Both the position numbers and the translations under genes were made by a program. This document shows, in pieces, positions 17,754 through 28,157 of a stretch of 64,000 nucleotides of DNA; the stretch's first letter is position 1, and every line of letters starts with the position of its first letter. The DNA lies in the NCBI GenBank assembly GCA_001647635.1, contig CP014761.1, forward strand, positions 62,001 to 126,000, in the 5' to 3' direction. The notes below the pieces were generated by a model. That model made no database searches, was not told where the DNA came from, and was given only the letters and a program-made list of their open reading frames with translations. The stretch comes from Leifsonia xyli. Lineage in GTDB: Bacteria > Actinomycetota > Actinomycetes > Actinomycetales > Microbacteriaceae.

Positions 17754-19559
17754 ATGTCCACGGATGCAACCCCCAGCACTGTGTTGCCGTCCGCGGCGCC
17801 GGGCACGGCGTCGCCCGAGAATCTGACCGGCTCCCAGGCGGTCGTCCGCACCCTCGAGCTCCTCGGCGTCACCGACGTCTTCGGGCTGCCGGGCGGTGCC
17901 ATCCTGCCGATCTACGACGCCATCATGGACTCGACAAAGATCCGGCACATCCTGGTGCGCCACGAGCAGGGCGGCGGTCACGCGGCCGAAGGCTACGCGG
18001 TCGCCTCCAACCGGGTCGGCGTCGCCATGGCGACCTCCGGACCGGGCGCCACCAACCTGGTCACCGCCGTCATGGACGCGCACATGGACTCCGTCCCCGT
18101 CGTGTTCATCACCGGCCAGGTGTTCTCCACCCTGATGGGCACGGACGCGTTCCAGGAGGCCGACATCGTGGGCATCACGATGCCGATCACCAAGCACTCC
18201 TTCCTCGTGAAGAGCGTGGAGGAGATCCCGGCGACCATCGCGGCGGCGTACCACATCGCCGGCACCGGCCGCCCGGGTCCGGTACTCGTCGACATCACCA
18301 AGGACGCGCAGCAGAACACCGCGCCGTTCGTGTGGCCGCCCAAGGTCGACCTGCCGGGCTACCGGCCGATCACCAAGGCGCACGGCAAGCAGGTGCTGGC
18401 AGCGGCCCAGCTGCTCGTCGAGGCCAAGAAGCCGGTGCTCTACGTCGGCGGCGGCGTGATCCGTGCCAAGGCGTCGCAGGAGCTCCTGGAGCTCGCCGAG
18501 GCCACCGGCGCGCCGGTCGTCACGACGCTGACGGCGCGCGGCGCCTTCCCCGACACGCACAAGCAGCACCTCGGCATGCCCGGCATGCACGGCACGGTGC
18601 CCGCGGTGCTGTCGCTGCAGGAGTCCGACCTCATCGTGTCGCTCGGCGCGCGGTTCGACGACCGCGTCACGGGCAACACCTCGCTGTTCGCGCCCAACGC
18701 GAAGGTCGTGCACGTCGACGTCGACCCGGCCGAGATCTCCAAGATCCGGATCGCCGACGTCCCCATCGTCGGCGATGCCAAGGACGTCATCGTCGATCTG
18801 ACCGCGGCGTTCCAGGAGGCCTCACGGGCCCAGCAGCCCGACATCGTCGAGTGGTGGACGTACCTGAACGGGCTCCGCGAGGAGTTCCCGCTCGGCTACA
18901 CGCCCACCAGCGACGGCCTCCTCGCACCGCAGTACGTCATTCAGCGGATCGGCGAACTCACCGGGCCCGAGGGCATCTACACGGCCGGCGTCGGCCAGCA
19001 CCAGATGTGGGCCGCGCAGTTCATCAAGTACGAGCGCCCCAACTCGTGGCTGAACTCCGGCGGCGCGGGCACCATGGGCTACTCGGTGCCGGCGGCGATG
19101 GGCGCGAAGGTCGCCCAGCCCGACCGCACGGTGTGGGCCATCGACGGCGACGGCTGCTTCCAGATGACCAATCAGGAGCTCGCCACCTGCACGATCAACG
19201 ACATCCCGATCAAGGTCGCGATCATCAACAACTCGTCGCTCGGCATGGTGCGGCAGTGGCAGACGCTGTTCTACGACGGCCGCTACTCCAACACCGACCT
19301 CAACACGGGCCACGACACCGTCCGCGTCCCCGACTTCGTGAAGCTGGCCGAGGCGTACGGCGCCCTCGGCATCCGAGTCACGAAAGAAGAAGAGGTCGAC
19401 GCCGCGATCAAGCTCGCGCTCGAGACCAACGACCGTCCGGTCGTCATCGACTTCGTCGTGAGCGCCGACGCCATGGTGTGGCCGATGGTCCCGCAGGGCG
19501 TCAGCAACAGCTACGTCCAGTACGCCCGCGACCACAGCCCGTCGTTCGGAGGGGAGTGA
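17754..19559 (+). CDS. ilvB: acetolactate synthase large subunit
   Basis: A 601-residue ThDP- and FAD-dependent catalytic subunit that condenses two pyruvates, or pyruvate and 2-ketobutyrate, in the first common step of branched-chain amino acid synthesis. The catalytic Glu lies in [14 protein letters not shown], the FAD domain contains [10 protein letters not shown], and the ThDP motif begins [15 protein letters not shown] and runs through [13 protein letters not shown]. The ATG at 17754 has AAGGGA nine bases upstream. The regulatory subunit gene starts two bases after its stop, so the pair is coupled. Confidence 0.95.
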   Translation: MSTDATPSTVLPSAAPGTASPENLTGSQAVVRTLELLGVTDVFGLPGGAILPIYDAIMDSTKIRHILVRHEQGGGHAAEGYAVASNRVGVAMATSGPGATNLVTAVMDAHMDSVPVVFITGQVFSTLMGTDAFQEADIVGITMPITKHSFLVKSVEEIPATIAAAYHIAGTGRPGPVLVDITKDAQQNTAPFVWPPKVDLPGYRPITKAHGKQVLAAAQLLVEAKKPVLYVGGGVIRAKASQELLELAEATGAPVVTTLTARGAFPDTHKQHLGMPGMHGTVPAVLSLQESDLIVSLGARFDDRVTGNTSLFAPNAKVVHVDVDPAEISKIRIADVPIVGDAKDVIVDLTAAFQEASRAQQPDIVEWWTYLNGLREEFPLGYTPTSDGLLAPQYVIQRIGELTGPEGIYTAGVGQHQMWAAQFIKYERPNSWLNSGGAGTMGYSVPAAMGAKVAQPDRTVWAIDGDGCFQMTNQELATCTINDIPIKVAIINNSSLGMVRQWQTLFYDGRYSNTDLNTGHDTVRVPDFVKLAEAYGALGIRVTKEEEVDAAIKLALETNDRPVVIDFVVSADAMVWPMVPQGVSNSYVQYARDHSPSFGGE

Positions 19560-19561
19560 CC

Positions 19562-21134
<1,573 letters not shown>

Positions 21135-21167
21135 GCCTGACCCTCGGGGTCACCGCGCACTAGTCTC

Positions 21168-21200
21168 AGGGGTGCCGTACGCGACGCGTGCGGCACCCCT
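21168..21200 (+). terminator. hairpin after ilvC
   Basis: Perfect 10-base arms, AGGGGTGCCG at 21168-21177 and CGGCACCCCT at 21191-21200, flank a 13-base loop. It lies 33 bases after the ilvC stop and 18 before the cutC start. A short TTCT follows instead of a real U-tract, so termination may be partial or Rho-assisted. Confidence 0.6.
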
Positions 21201-21218
21201 TCTGCGTGAGGAGCATCC

Positions 21219-21950
21219 ATGGGCGTCGCCGTCGAGATCGCCGTACAGGATGCCACCGGCGTGCGCATCGCCCTTGCCGAGGGCGCCGACCGCGTCGAAC
21301 TCTGCACGGCGCTCGCGATGGGCGGCCTCACGCCGTCCGCCGCGCTCGTCGCGGCCGCCGTCGAGGAGGCCCGGCGGGAGCAGCGGGCCGGCTTCGTGCA
21401 CGTGCTCGTCCGTCCTCGCGGCGGCGGATTCGTCTACGACGCCGCCGAGGTCGCACTGACCGTCGCGGACATCCGGTTCGCCTGCGCAGCCGGAGCGGCA
21501 GGCGTCGTCGTCGGCGCCCTGGACGAGTTCGGCACCGTCGACGGCGAGGCGATGCGCCGGTTCGTGGACGCGGCGGAAGGTGTCCCCGTGACCTTCCACC
21601 GGGCCTTCGACATCGTCACCGACCGAGCGGCGGCCCTGGAGGAACTGGTCGCGCTCGGCGTGGACCGCGTCCTGACCTCAGGAGGTGCGAGCCGCACCAT
21701 CGACGGTGTGCCGGTGCTGCGGGCGCTGGCCCAGCGGGCTGCGGGGCGCATCGAGGTGATGGCCGGGGGAGGCGTGCGCACGGACGAGATCCCGGCGATC
21801 GCGTCGACCGGCGCGGATGCCGTGCACCTCTCCGCCCGCGACTCCGTCGTCGGAGCACCCAGCGGACCCGGCGGCGGGGACGCCCACTACGACATCACGG
21901 ATGCAGCCACCGTCGCCGAGGCGGTCGCCGTCGCGCGCCTCGCCCGCTGA
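21219..21950 (+). CDS. cutC: copper homeostasis protein CutC family
   Basis: A 243-residue TIM-barrel protein of the CutC family. Recognisable blocks are VEIAVQDATGVRIALAEGAD, ELCTALAMGGLTPS, VHVLVRPRGGGFVY, VTFHRAFD and LTSGGAS. CutC was named for copper tolerance in E. coli, but a direct role is disputed; structures suggest an enzyme of unknown substrate. It stands alone on the plus strand and converges on a broken DoxX gene six bases away. The ATG at 21219 follows GTGAGGAGC. Confidence 0.9.
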   Translation: MGVAVEIAVQDATGVRIALAEGADRVELCTALAMGGLTPSAALVAAAVEEARREQRAGFVHVLVRPRGGGFVYDAAEVALTVADIRFACAAGAAGVVVGALDEFGTVDGEAMRRFVDAAEGVPVTFHRAFDIVTDRAAALEELVALGVDRVLTSGGASRTIDGVPVLRALAQRAAGRIEVMAGGGVRTDEIPAIASTGADAVHLSARDSVVGAPSGPGGGDAHYDITDAATVAEAVAVARLAR

Positions 21951-21956
21951 AGGTCG

Positions 21957-22336
21957 CTACAGCGCGCACACCACGCACAGCGCGATGAGCACCACCTGCA
22001 GGATCGCCCGCGGCACCAGCGGCGTGGCGAACACCCCGAAGCGCTCCGTCTTGCCCGCGGCGTAGGCGTTCGCCGGGAAGACCGCGACGAGGAACACGAC
22101 CAGGCAGATCGCCGCCGCGACGCGCGTCGCGGGCACCAGCAGCCCGATCCGCCCGCCAGTTCGCACACGCCGGTGAACGCGACCAGGGCACGCGCCGACA
22201 CCACCCGCACGGCCGGTGGGACCATCGCGGCCATCCCGCGCGCCGGTCCCGGGACGAAGTGCAGCGTCCCCATCCCGACGAACACGAGGGCGAGCGCGAT
22301 GCGCACGACGAGCTGGACGATCTCGAACGGGGTCAC
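21957..22336 (-). pseudogene. DoxX family membrane protein, reading frame broken by a 1-base deletion
   Basis: The first 63 codons (MTPFEIVQLVVRIALALVFV through FTGVCELAGG) and the last 64 (RIGLLVPATRVAAAICLVVF through LCVVCAL) are consecutive parts of a four-helix DoxX/DoxD-type membrane protein but lie in different frames. The join CELAGG-IGLLVP needs one extra base near 22150, in a GC-rich stretch. Read as given, translation would continue into Arg/Ser-rich nonsense. A complete protein would have about 126 residues. Either a true pseudogene or a base-calling error; three other such lesions in this window favour error. Confidence 0.75.
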
Positions 22337-22489
22337 CCGTCCATCCTCTCCCGGTCCGCCCGCCTCAGTCGCCGTAACGCGGCGAAAAGCGCGCTTGACG
22401 CCCCGCTAGAGTTAAGCCGTTCGGCGCCCCACCGACCGTGGCGCACTTCATCCCAAGCCAGCCCTCGCACCACCGTAAGGATCTGCCAC

Positions 22490-24082
22490 GTGACAAAGCC
22501 GGTCGTCCTGATCGCCGAAGAACTCTCGCCCGCCACCGTCGATGCCCTGGGGCCCGACTTCGAGATCCGGAACGTGGACGGCACCGACCGCCCGGCGCTC
22601 CTGTCCGCCGTCGCCGACGCGGACGCCATCCTGGTGCGGTCCGCCACCAAGGTCGACGCCGAGGTCCTGGAGGCCGCGAAGCAGCTCAAGGTCGTCGCCC
22701 GTGCCGGCGTCGGGCTCGACAACGTCGACATCAAGACCGCGACGAGCGCGGGCGTCATGGTCGTCAACGCTCCGACCTCCAACATCATCTCGGCCGCCGA
22801 GCTGACGGTCGGCCACATCCTCAGCCTCGCCCGCCACATCCCGGCCGCGCACAGCGCACTCGCCCAGGGGCAGTGGAAGCGGTCCAAGTACACCGGCGTC
22901 GAGCTGTACGAGAAGACGGTCGGCATCATCGGCCTCGGCCGCATCGGCGCCCTCATCACCGCGCGCCTGCAGGCGTTCGGCACGAACGTCATCGCTTACG
23001 ACCCCTACGTCACGAGCGCGCGCGCCCAGCAGCTGGGCGTGCAGTTGGTGACCCTGGACGAGCTGCTGGCGCAGGCCGACTTCGTCACCATCCACATGCC
23101 GAAGACGCCGGAGACCACCGGCATGATCTCCGACGACCAGCTCGCGCAGATGAAGGACACCGCGTTCATCGTCAACGTCGCGCGCGGCGGTCTCATCGAC
23201 GAGGACGCGCTGTACCGCGCCCTCACCACCGGCACCATCGCGGGCGCCGGCCTCGACGTGTTCGTGTCGGAGCCGCCCCAGGACTCGCCGCTCCTCGCCC
23301 TCGAGAACGTCGTCGTGACGCCGCACCTCGGCGCGTCGACCGACGAGGCGCAGGAGAAGGCGGGCGTATCTGTCGCCCGCTCGGTGCGCCTGGCGCTCTC
23401 GGGCGAGCTGGTCCCGGATGCGGTCAACGTCGCGGGCGGCGTCATCGACCCGTACGTGCGGCCCGGCATCCCGCTGGTCGAGAAGCTCGGCCAGGTGTTC
23501 TCGGGACTCGCCGGCAGCCCGGTCACCAGCGTCGACGTGGAGGTGCGCGGCGAGCTCGCCGACTACGACGTCAGCGTGCTGAAGCTCGCGGCGCTGAAGG
23601 GCATCTTCACCAACATCGTCAGCGAGACCGTCTCGTACGTGAACGCGCCCCTGCTCGCCGAGCAGCGCGGCATCGAGGTGCGTCTGATCACCGACTCCGT
23701 CAGCGAGGAGTACCGCAACCTGATCACCCTGCGCGGTGCGCTGAGCGACGGGTCGCAGATCTCGGTCTCCGGCACGCTGACCGGTCCGAAGCAGATCGAG
23801 AAGATCGTCGGCATCAACGGCTACGACGTCGAGGTCCCGATCGCCGAGCACCTGGTCGTCATGGTCTACGACGACCGCCCCGGCATCGTCGCGGTCTACG
23901 GCCGCGAGTTCGGCGACTCCGCGATCAACATCGCGGGCATGCAGATCGCCCGCACCTCCGCCGGCGGCAAGGCGCTCAGCGTCCTGACCGTCGACTCGCG
24001 CGTGCCCGACGGGCTGCTCGAGAAGGTGCGCCTCGCGATCGACGCCGACCTGATGCAGGAGATCGACATCACCGAGTCCTGA
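22490..24082 (+). CDS. serA: D-3-phosphoglycerate dehydrogenase
   Basis: A 530-residue long-form SerA, first enzyme of serine synthesis from 3-phosphoglycerate. The catalytic and NAD domain covers about 1-310: RAGVGLDNVDI, the nucleotide motif GLGRIGALI, catalytic Arg in NVARGGLIDE, and His in VVTPHLGAST. The ASB intervening domain covers about 320-450. A C-terminal ACT domain (from about 455, HLVVMVYDDRPGIVAVYGRE) provides serine feedback, as in mycobacterial SerA. The GTG at 22490 is preceded by TAAGGAT; upstream in-frame starts would overlap the DoxX gene. Located between ilvC and leuB, as in related actinobacteria. Confidence 0.94.
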   Translation: MTKPVVLIAEELSPATVDALGPDFEIRNVDGTDRPALLSAVADADAILVRSATKVDAEVLEAAKQLKVVARAGVGLDNVDIKTATSAGVMVVNAPTSNIISAAELTVGHILSLARHIPAAHSALAQGQWKRSKYTGVELYEKTVGIIGLGRIGALITARLQAFGTNVIAYDPYVTSARAQQLGVQLVTLDELLAQADFVTIHMPKTPETTGMISDDQLAQMKDTAFIVNVARGGLIDEDALYRALTTGTIAGAGLDVFVSEPPQDSPLLALENVVVTPHLGASTDEAQEKAGVSVARSVRLALSGELVPDAVNVAGGVIDPYVRPGIPLVEKLGQVFSGLAGSPVTSVDVEVRGELADYDVSVLKLAALKGIFTNIVSETVSYVNAPLLAEQRGIEVRLITDSVSEEYRNLITLRGALSDGSQISVSGTLTGPKQIEKIVGINGYDVEVPIAEHLVVMVYDDRPGIVAVYGREFGDSAINIAGMQIARTSAGGKALSVLTVDSRVPDGLLEKVRLAIDADLMQEIDITES

Positions 24083-24090
24083 CCCGGGGA

Positions 24091-24106
24091 GGAAGATTTC
24101 TCTTCC
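24091..24106 (+). terminator. short hairpin after serA
   Basis: GGAAGA and TCTTCC form six-base arms around a four-base loop, nine bases after the serA stop. There is no U-tract, so its strength as a terminator is doubtful. Confidence 0.3.
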
Positions 24107-24125
24107 GCGCTGTCGATTCGGGCGC

Positions 24126-24160
24126 TTGACTTGCGTCGTAGGGGTGTCGATATCCCTACG
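24126..24160 (+). promoter_or_regulatory. promoter with overlapping inverted repeat before the DGPF-ECF42 operon
   Basis: TTGACT at 24126-24131 and GATATC at 24149-24154 are separated by 17 bases, a plausible housekeeping-type promoter. A perfect inverted repeat with seven-base arms, CGTAGGG at 24137-24143 and CCCTACG at 24154-24160, sits across the spacer and -10, where a bound protein would block transcription. The start codon is 15 bases further on, after a GAGGAGA ribosome binding site. The binding protein is unknown. Confidence 0.5.
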
Positions 24161-24175
24161 ATCCGAGGAGACACC

Positions 24176-24541
24176 ATGTCCGACGAGTACGTTCTGCTCA
24201 TCCGCGAGCCGAACTGGAGCCCCGAGACGATGACGGCCGACCAGTGGCAGGCCGGCATGGCCGGTCACAAGGCGTTCCAGGACGCCGTGGCGGCCGCGGG
24301 AGAGCGCATCGTCGCCAGCAACGCCCTGCAGGAGGCCGGGCAGGCCACCCGTATCACGCCCGGCGTCGACGGCACGCCGGTCTTCACCAGCGGCCCGTTC
24401 GGCGAGACCAGCGAGGCGATCACGGGGTTCTACAGCTTCACCGCCTCCAGCCCGGAGCAGGCCCGCGAGCTCGCGGCGCTGTGCCCGACGCAGGGTTCGA
24501 TCGAGCTGTACCCGGTGCTGGTGCTGGATGCGGTGCGCTGA
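24176..24541 (+). CDS. YciI-related DGPF-family protein, partner of an ECF42 sigma factor
   Basis: A 121-residue protein of the YCII/DGPF family with a ferredoxin-like alpha-beta fold. The segment FTSGPFGETSEAITGFYSF is the DGPF-type motif, and the N-terminal half (YVLLIREPNWSP, QWQAGMAGHKAFQDAV) is typical. Such proteins are known to be encoded beside ECF42-group sigma factors, exactly as here (sigma gene 44 bases downstream). The biochemical role is unknown; DGPF proteins are proposed targets or partners of the sigma factor. The ATG at 24176 follows GAGGAGA. Confidence 0.87.
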   Translation: MSDEYVLLIREPNWSPETMTADQWQAGMAGHKAFQDAVAAAGERIVASNALQEAGQATRITPGVDGTPVFTSGPFGETSEAITGFYSFTASSPEQARELAALCPTQGSIELYPVLVLDAVR

Positions 24542-24584
24542 GTGACGGTGACGCCGTGACGGCCGTCGCGGTGACGGCGGCCCG

Positions 24585-25820
24585 GTGACGGCCGACCCGG
24601 ACGTCGGTCGCGCGGCGCTCGTGCGGGCGTGGCGCGACGAGTCGCCGCGCATCCTGGGCGCGGTCGCGCGCGCCACGGGCGACCTCCTGCTCGCCGAGGA
24701 CGCGGTGCAGGAGGCGCTCGCGCGCGCCGTCGCCGAGGCGGACCGCGGGCGCGCGCCCGCGAATCCCGCGGCCTGGGTGACCACGGTCGCCCGCCGCGTC
24801 GCGCTGGACGCGCTGCGGCGCGAGCAGACGGCAGCGCGCGCCGCACCCGCTCTCGCGGCGGAGGTCGAGCGTGCGGCGGCCGCATCCGCGACGATCGAGG
24901 AGGATTCCGTGTTCACCGGGGACGAGCGGTTGGAGCTCATCCTCGTCGTCGCGCATCCCGAGCTCCAACCGGAGGCGCGGGTCGAGCTGGCGCTCCGCTT
25001 CGTCTGCGGTGTGCCGACGGCCCGCATCGCCGACGTGTTCCTCGTGCCAGAGCCGACGATGGCGGCACGGCTCACCCGCGCCAAGAAGCGCATCCACGAC
25101 GCCCGGTTGCGGTTCACGCTGGACGATCCGAAGGCGGTGGCCGCCCGGATGCCGGACGCGCTCACCACCATCTACCTGCTGTACACGGTCGGCCATCACA
25201 CGGTGGACGCGGCCCTGCGCCGGGACGCGATCGAGCTCGCCCGCGACGCCCACCGCGTCTTCGGCGAGGCTGAGAGCGCCGGACTGCTGGCGCTCCTGCT
25301 GCTGACCGAGGCACGTCAGTCCACCCGGCTGACGGACGGGGATGAGTTCGCCACCCTCCGCGAGGCGGACAGGCGGCGCTGGGATGCGGCGCTGATGGCC
25401 GAGGGCGAGGCGCTCGCGACGATCGCGCTGCCGGGAGGCGGACGGTACGCGCTGCAGGCGGGCATCGCCGGGGTTCACGCGATCGCGCCGACGTGGGACG
25501 CGACCGACTGGCCTGCGATCGTCCGGCTGTACGACGGCTTGGTGCGACTGTGGCCCAGCCCGTCCGCTCGGCTGGGGAGGATCGTCGCGCTCGGGCACAG
25601 CCCGGATGCGGGGCCCGAGGTGGCGCTGGCGGCGCTGGACGCTGATCCCACGCTCTCGGAGGGCGTGCTGGCGACCGAGGCGCACGCCGCCCGCGCCGAC
25701 CTGCTGCGGCTGGTCGGCCGCGAAGAGGAGGCGGCGGAGGCCTACCGCGCGGCCATCCATTCCGCCCGCGACGACCGCACGGCGCGATCACTCGAACGTC
25801 TGCTGGCCGAGGCCGGCTGA
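24585..25820 (+). CDS. ECF42-group RNA polymerase sigma factor with C-terminal TPR-like extension
   Basis: A 411-residue sigma factor. The sigma2 region covers about 1-75 (LLLAEDAVQEALARAV, NPAAWVTTVARRVALDALRR), then sigma4 about 115-170 with ARVELALRFVCGVPTARIAD and RAKKRI. A long DUF6596/TPR-like helical extension follows, a feature of ECF42, where the C-terminal part is required for activity and replaces a classical anti-sigma factor. GTG 24585 is the only in-frame start. The short upstream region carries repeated GTGACGG words. It is paired with the DGPF gene and ends before a tandem palindromic repeat. Confidence 0.88.
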   Translation: MTADPDVGRAALVRAWRDESPRILGAVARATGDLLLAEDAVQEALARAVAEADRGRAPANPAAWVTTVARRVALDALRREQTAARAAPALAAEVERAAAASATIEEDSVFTGDERLELILVVAHPELQPEARVELALRFVCGVPTARIADVFLVPEPTMAARLTRAKKRIHDARLRFTLDDPKAVAARMPDALTTIYLLYTVGHHTVDAALRRDAIELARDAHRVFGEAESAGLLALLLLTEARQSTRLTDGDEFATLREADRRRWDAALMAEGEALATIALPGGGRYALQAGIAGVHAIAPTWDATDWPAIVRLYDGLVRLWPSPSARLGRIVALGHSPDAGPEVALAALDADPTLSEGVLATEAHAARADLLRLVGREEEAAEAYRAAIHSARDDRTARSLERLLAEAG

Positions 25821-25830
25821 GGCTCCCGAC

Positions 25831-25910
25831 GATTCGTCACGAATGACCGCCATTCGTCACGAATGATCGCCATTCGTCACGATTGACGGCCATCCGTGAC
25901 GAATGACGCG
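25831..25910. repeat. four tandem 20-base repeats, each a palindrome
   Basis: Four consecutive 20-base units start at 25831, 25851, 25871 and 25891. Unit 2 reads CATTCGTCACGAATGATCGC; the others differ at one to five positions. The core ATTCGT-C-ACGAAT is a perfect 13-base palindrome in units 1 and 2 and slightly decayed in 3 and 4. The array fills nearly all of the 102-base gap between two convergent genes. It could be a REP-like element, a bidirectional terminator or a protein-binding array; no open frame is supported. Confidence 0.85.
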
Positions 25911-25922
25911 CCGTGTTTGCCG

Positions 25923-26492
25923 CTAACGCGGGGACGCGATGTCGCGCACGAGCCTGATCAGCTGGTCCACATCCGTCTCGTCGCGCAGCACGGTGTTCGC
26001 CGCCGGCAGCAGCGCCGCGTTGTAATACATGCCGTCGCCGATCAGCATGACCATCCGGGCGGCCAGCGGATCGCCGACCGCGTCCTCCAGCGCGGCCAGC
26101 CACACGCGCTGCGCGTCTGCGAGGGCGTCGCGGGCGCGGGGGTCCGCGGCCTGGGCGAGCCGCGCCACCGCGACCACCGCGCGCTCGAACCGGGAGTCGG
26201 TGGGGATGGAGGTGCGCAGGAAGTAATCGACCGGTCCGGCCTCGTCGGCGCGCATCCGCTCGACGTCATCGGCCACGAGGCCGGCGAAGCGGTCGAGCAC
26301 CCCGCCGACCAGCGCCTCCTTCGAGGCGAAGTGGTACAGCAGCCCGCCCTTCGAGACGCCCGCGCGGGCGGCGACGGCGTCGAGCGTCGCGGCCCGCTCA
26401 CTCTGCTCCGCCAGCAGCTCCTCGAACGCGTCGAGTACACGATCGCGCGCGCTGCGGGTGGAGGCGGGGGGAGTGGAGGGGTCGGTCGGCAT
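25923..26492 (-). CDS. TetR/AcrR family transcriptional regulator
   Basis: A 189-residue regulator. The N-terminal HTH covers about residues 15-60 (RDRVLDAFEELLAEQSERAA, GVSKGGLLYHFASKEALVGG), followed by a helical ligand domain containing MVMLIGDGMYYNAALLP, characteristic of TetR repressors of MFS drug pumps. The ATG at 26492 is preferred to GTG 26498. It is divergent from the DHA2-type MFS gene, with a perfect palindrome in the 58-base gap, so it most likely represses both itself and the pump. Confidence 0.88.
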   Translation of the reverse strand: MPTDPSTPPASTRSARDRVLDAFEELLAEQSERAATLDAVAARAGVSKGGLLYHFASKEALVGGVLDRFAGLVADDVERMRADEAGPVDYFLRTSIPTDSRFERAVVAVARLAQAADPRARDALADAQRVWLAALEDAVGDPLAARMVMLIGDGMYYNAALLPAANTVLRDETDVDQLIRLVRDIASPR

Positions 26493-26515
26493 GTCCACAT
26501 GCTAGCCGGGTGCCG

Positions 26516-26544
26516 TTGCCACTGTACCGTCCAGACGGTACAGT
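26516..26544 (+). promoter_or_regulatory. promoter and TetR operator of the MFS exporter
   Basis: TTGCCA (26516-26521) and TACAGT (26539-26544) are spaced by 17 bases. A perfect palindrome with 11-base arms, ACTGTACCGTC at 26521-26531 and GACGGTACAGT at 26534-26544, covers the spacer and the -10, so repressor binding would exclude polymerase. The -10 ends six bases before the ATG at 26551, implying a leaderless mRNA. By symmetry TACAGT also appears on the minus strand and may serve the TetR gene. Confidence 0.75.
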
Positions 26545-26550
26545 AGTCGC

Positions 26551-28083
26551 ATGTCCACCACCGCCAGCACCCGCCTGCCCGTCGCCGTCCCGCCCCGGTC
26601 CGGCGGTCGCGCCTGGGCGGCGCTGGCGGTGCTCATGCTGCCGACGCTGCTGGTCTCGGTCGACAACACCGTGCTGAGCTTCGCGCTGCCATCGATCTCC
26701 GAGGCGCTCGAGCCGAGCGCGACCGGGATGCTTTGGATCGTCGACGTCTACCCGCTCGTCCTCGCCGGCCTGCTCGTCGCGATGGGGAGCCTCGGCGACC
26801 GGATCGGCCGCCGCCGCCTCCTGCTCATCGGCGCGACCGGCTTCGCCGCCGTGTCGGCACTGGCCGCCTTCGCGCCGAGCGCCGAACTGCTGATCGGCGC
26901 CCGCGCGCTCCTCGGCGTGTTCGGCGCCATGCTCATGCCGTCGACGCTGTCGCTGCTCCGCAGTGTCTTCGTCGACCGCGAGCAGCGGCGGCTCGCCGTC
27001 GCCATCTGGGCTGCCGGTTTCGCGGCGGGTTCCGCGCTGGGGCCGATCGTCGGCGGCGTGCTGCTGGAGCACTTCTGGTGGGGATCCGTCTTCCTGCTCG
27101 CGGTGCCCGTCCTCATCCCGCTGCTGGTGCTCGCCCCGCTGCTCGTTCGCGAGTCCCGCGACCCGGAGCCGGGTCCGGTGGATGCGCCGGGTATCGTGCT
27201 CTCCCTGCTCACCATGGCGCCGGTGGTCTACGGCATCAAGACGCTCGCCGTGGACGGGTTCTCCCTCGTCGCGGTGCTCGCCATCCTGATCGGCGTCGCG
27301 TCGGGCGCGCTGTTCGTGCGCCGCCAGCTGCGGCGTCCGATCCCAATGCTCGACATGCGTCTCTTCACGCGTCCCGCCTTCAGCGGCGCGGTCATCGTCA
27401 ACCTCCTGAGCGTCGTGTCGCTCGTCGGCTTCCTGTTCTTCGTCTCGCAGCACCTGCAGCTCGTGATCGGGCTGACGCCGCTGCAGTCGGGCCTGGTGCT
27501 GCTGCCGGGGCTGTTGACGATGATCGTCGCGGGTCTCGTCGTGGTGCCGATCGCCCGGCGCATCCGTCCGGGCGTGGTGATCGCGGGCGGCCTGACCCTG
27601 TCGGCGGCGGGGTACCTGCTCGTCGCGCTGACCGGAGGCGGAGCCCCGTGGAGCGTGCTGCTCGCGTCCTTCGTGCTGCTCGGCGCGGGCATCGGCGCGG
27701 CCGAGACGGTGTCGAACGAGCTCGTGATCTCGACCGCGCCCGCGGCGAAGGCGGGCGCCGCCTCCGCCGTGTCGGAGACGGCGTACGAGCTGGGCGCGGT
27801 GCTCGGCACGGCGATCCTCGGGACGCTGATCACCGCCTCCTACCGCGCAGCGCTCGTCGTGCCGGCCGGTCTGACGTCCGCGCAGGCGGAGGCGGCAGGG
27901 GAGACGCTCGGCGGGGCCGTGACCGTTGCGAAGGGGCTGCCCGCGACGCTCGGGGACCAGCTGCTCGCGTCTGCGCGCACGGCCTTCGACAGCGGCGTCG
28001 GCCTCACCGCGATCATCGGCGTCGGGCTCGTGGCGACGGCCGCGGTGGTCGCGCTGGTCACCCTGCGCCGCGTGCGCTCCTGA
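26551..28083 (+). CDS. DHA2-family MFS drug exporter
   Basis: A 510-residue membrane protein with about 14 transmembrane segments, resembling QacA/LfrA/SmvA. Motif D1-like LVSVDNTVLSFALPSISEAL occurs in helix 1, motif A GSLGDRIGRRRLLLIGA between helices 2 and 3, and motif C GFAAGSALGPIVGGVLLEHF in helix 5. Family members expel cationic biocides and dyes by proton antiport; the actual substrate is unknown. It is controlled by the divergent TetR through the palindrome overlapping its promoter. Confidence 0.9.
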   Translation: MSTTASTRLPVAVPPRSGGRAWAALAVLMLPTLLVSVDNTVLSFALPSISEALEPSATGMLWIVDVYPLVLAGLLVAMGSLGDRIGRRRLLLIGATGFAAVSALAAFAPSAELLIGARALLGVFGAMLMPSTLSLLRSVFVDREQRRLAVAIWAAGFAAGSALGPIVGGVLLEHFWWGSVFLLAVPVLIPLLVLAPLLVRESRDPEPGPVDAPGIVLSLLTMAPVVYGIKTLAVDGFSLVAVLAILIGVASGALFVRRQLRRPIPMLDMRLFTRPAFSGAVIVNLLSVVSLVGFLFFVSQHLQLVIGLTPLQSGLVLLPGLLTMIVAGLVVVPIARRIRPGVVIAGGLTLSAAGYLLVALTGGGAPWSVLLASFVLLGAGIGAAETVSNELVISTAPAAKAGAASAVSETAYELGAVLGTAILGTLITASYRAALVVPAGLTSAQAEAAGETLGGAVTVAKGLPATLGDQLLASARTAFDSGVGLTAIIGVGLVATAAVVALVTLRRVRS

Positions 28084-28157
28084 GCCGAAGTCCCGGCGGG
28101 CGTGCGGCGATAGAGTAGCGGGACCGGATCCGCCCATCGAACCAGCGCAGGAGTGCC

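Noticed and set aside
25831..25910. Tandem repeat as a CRISPR array
   Set aside because: Units are contiguous with no spacers, there are no cas genes, and the unit is palindromic and decayed.
26398..28137. 579-codon frame opposite the MFS exporter
   Set aside because: Low-complexity charged product with no motif, antisense to a clear 14-helix transporter.
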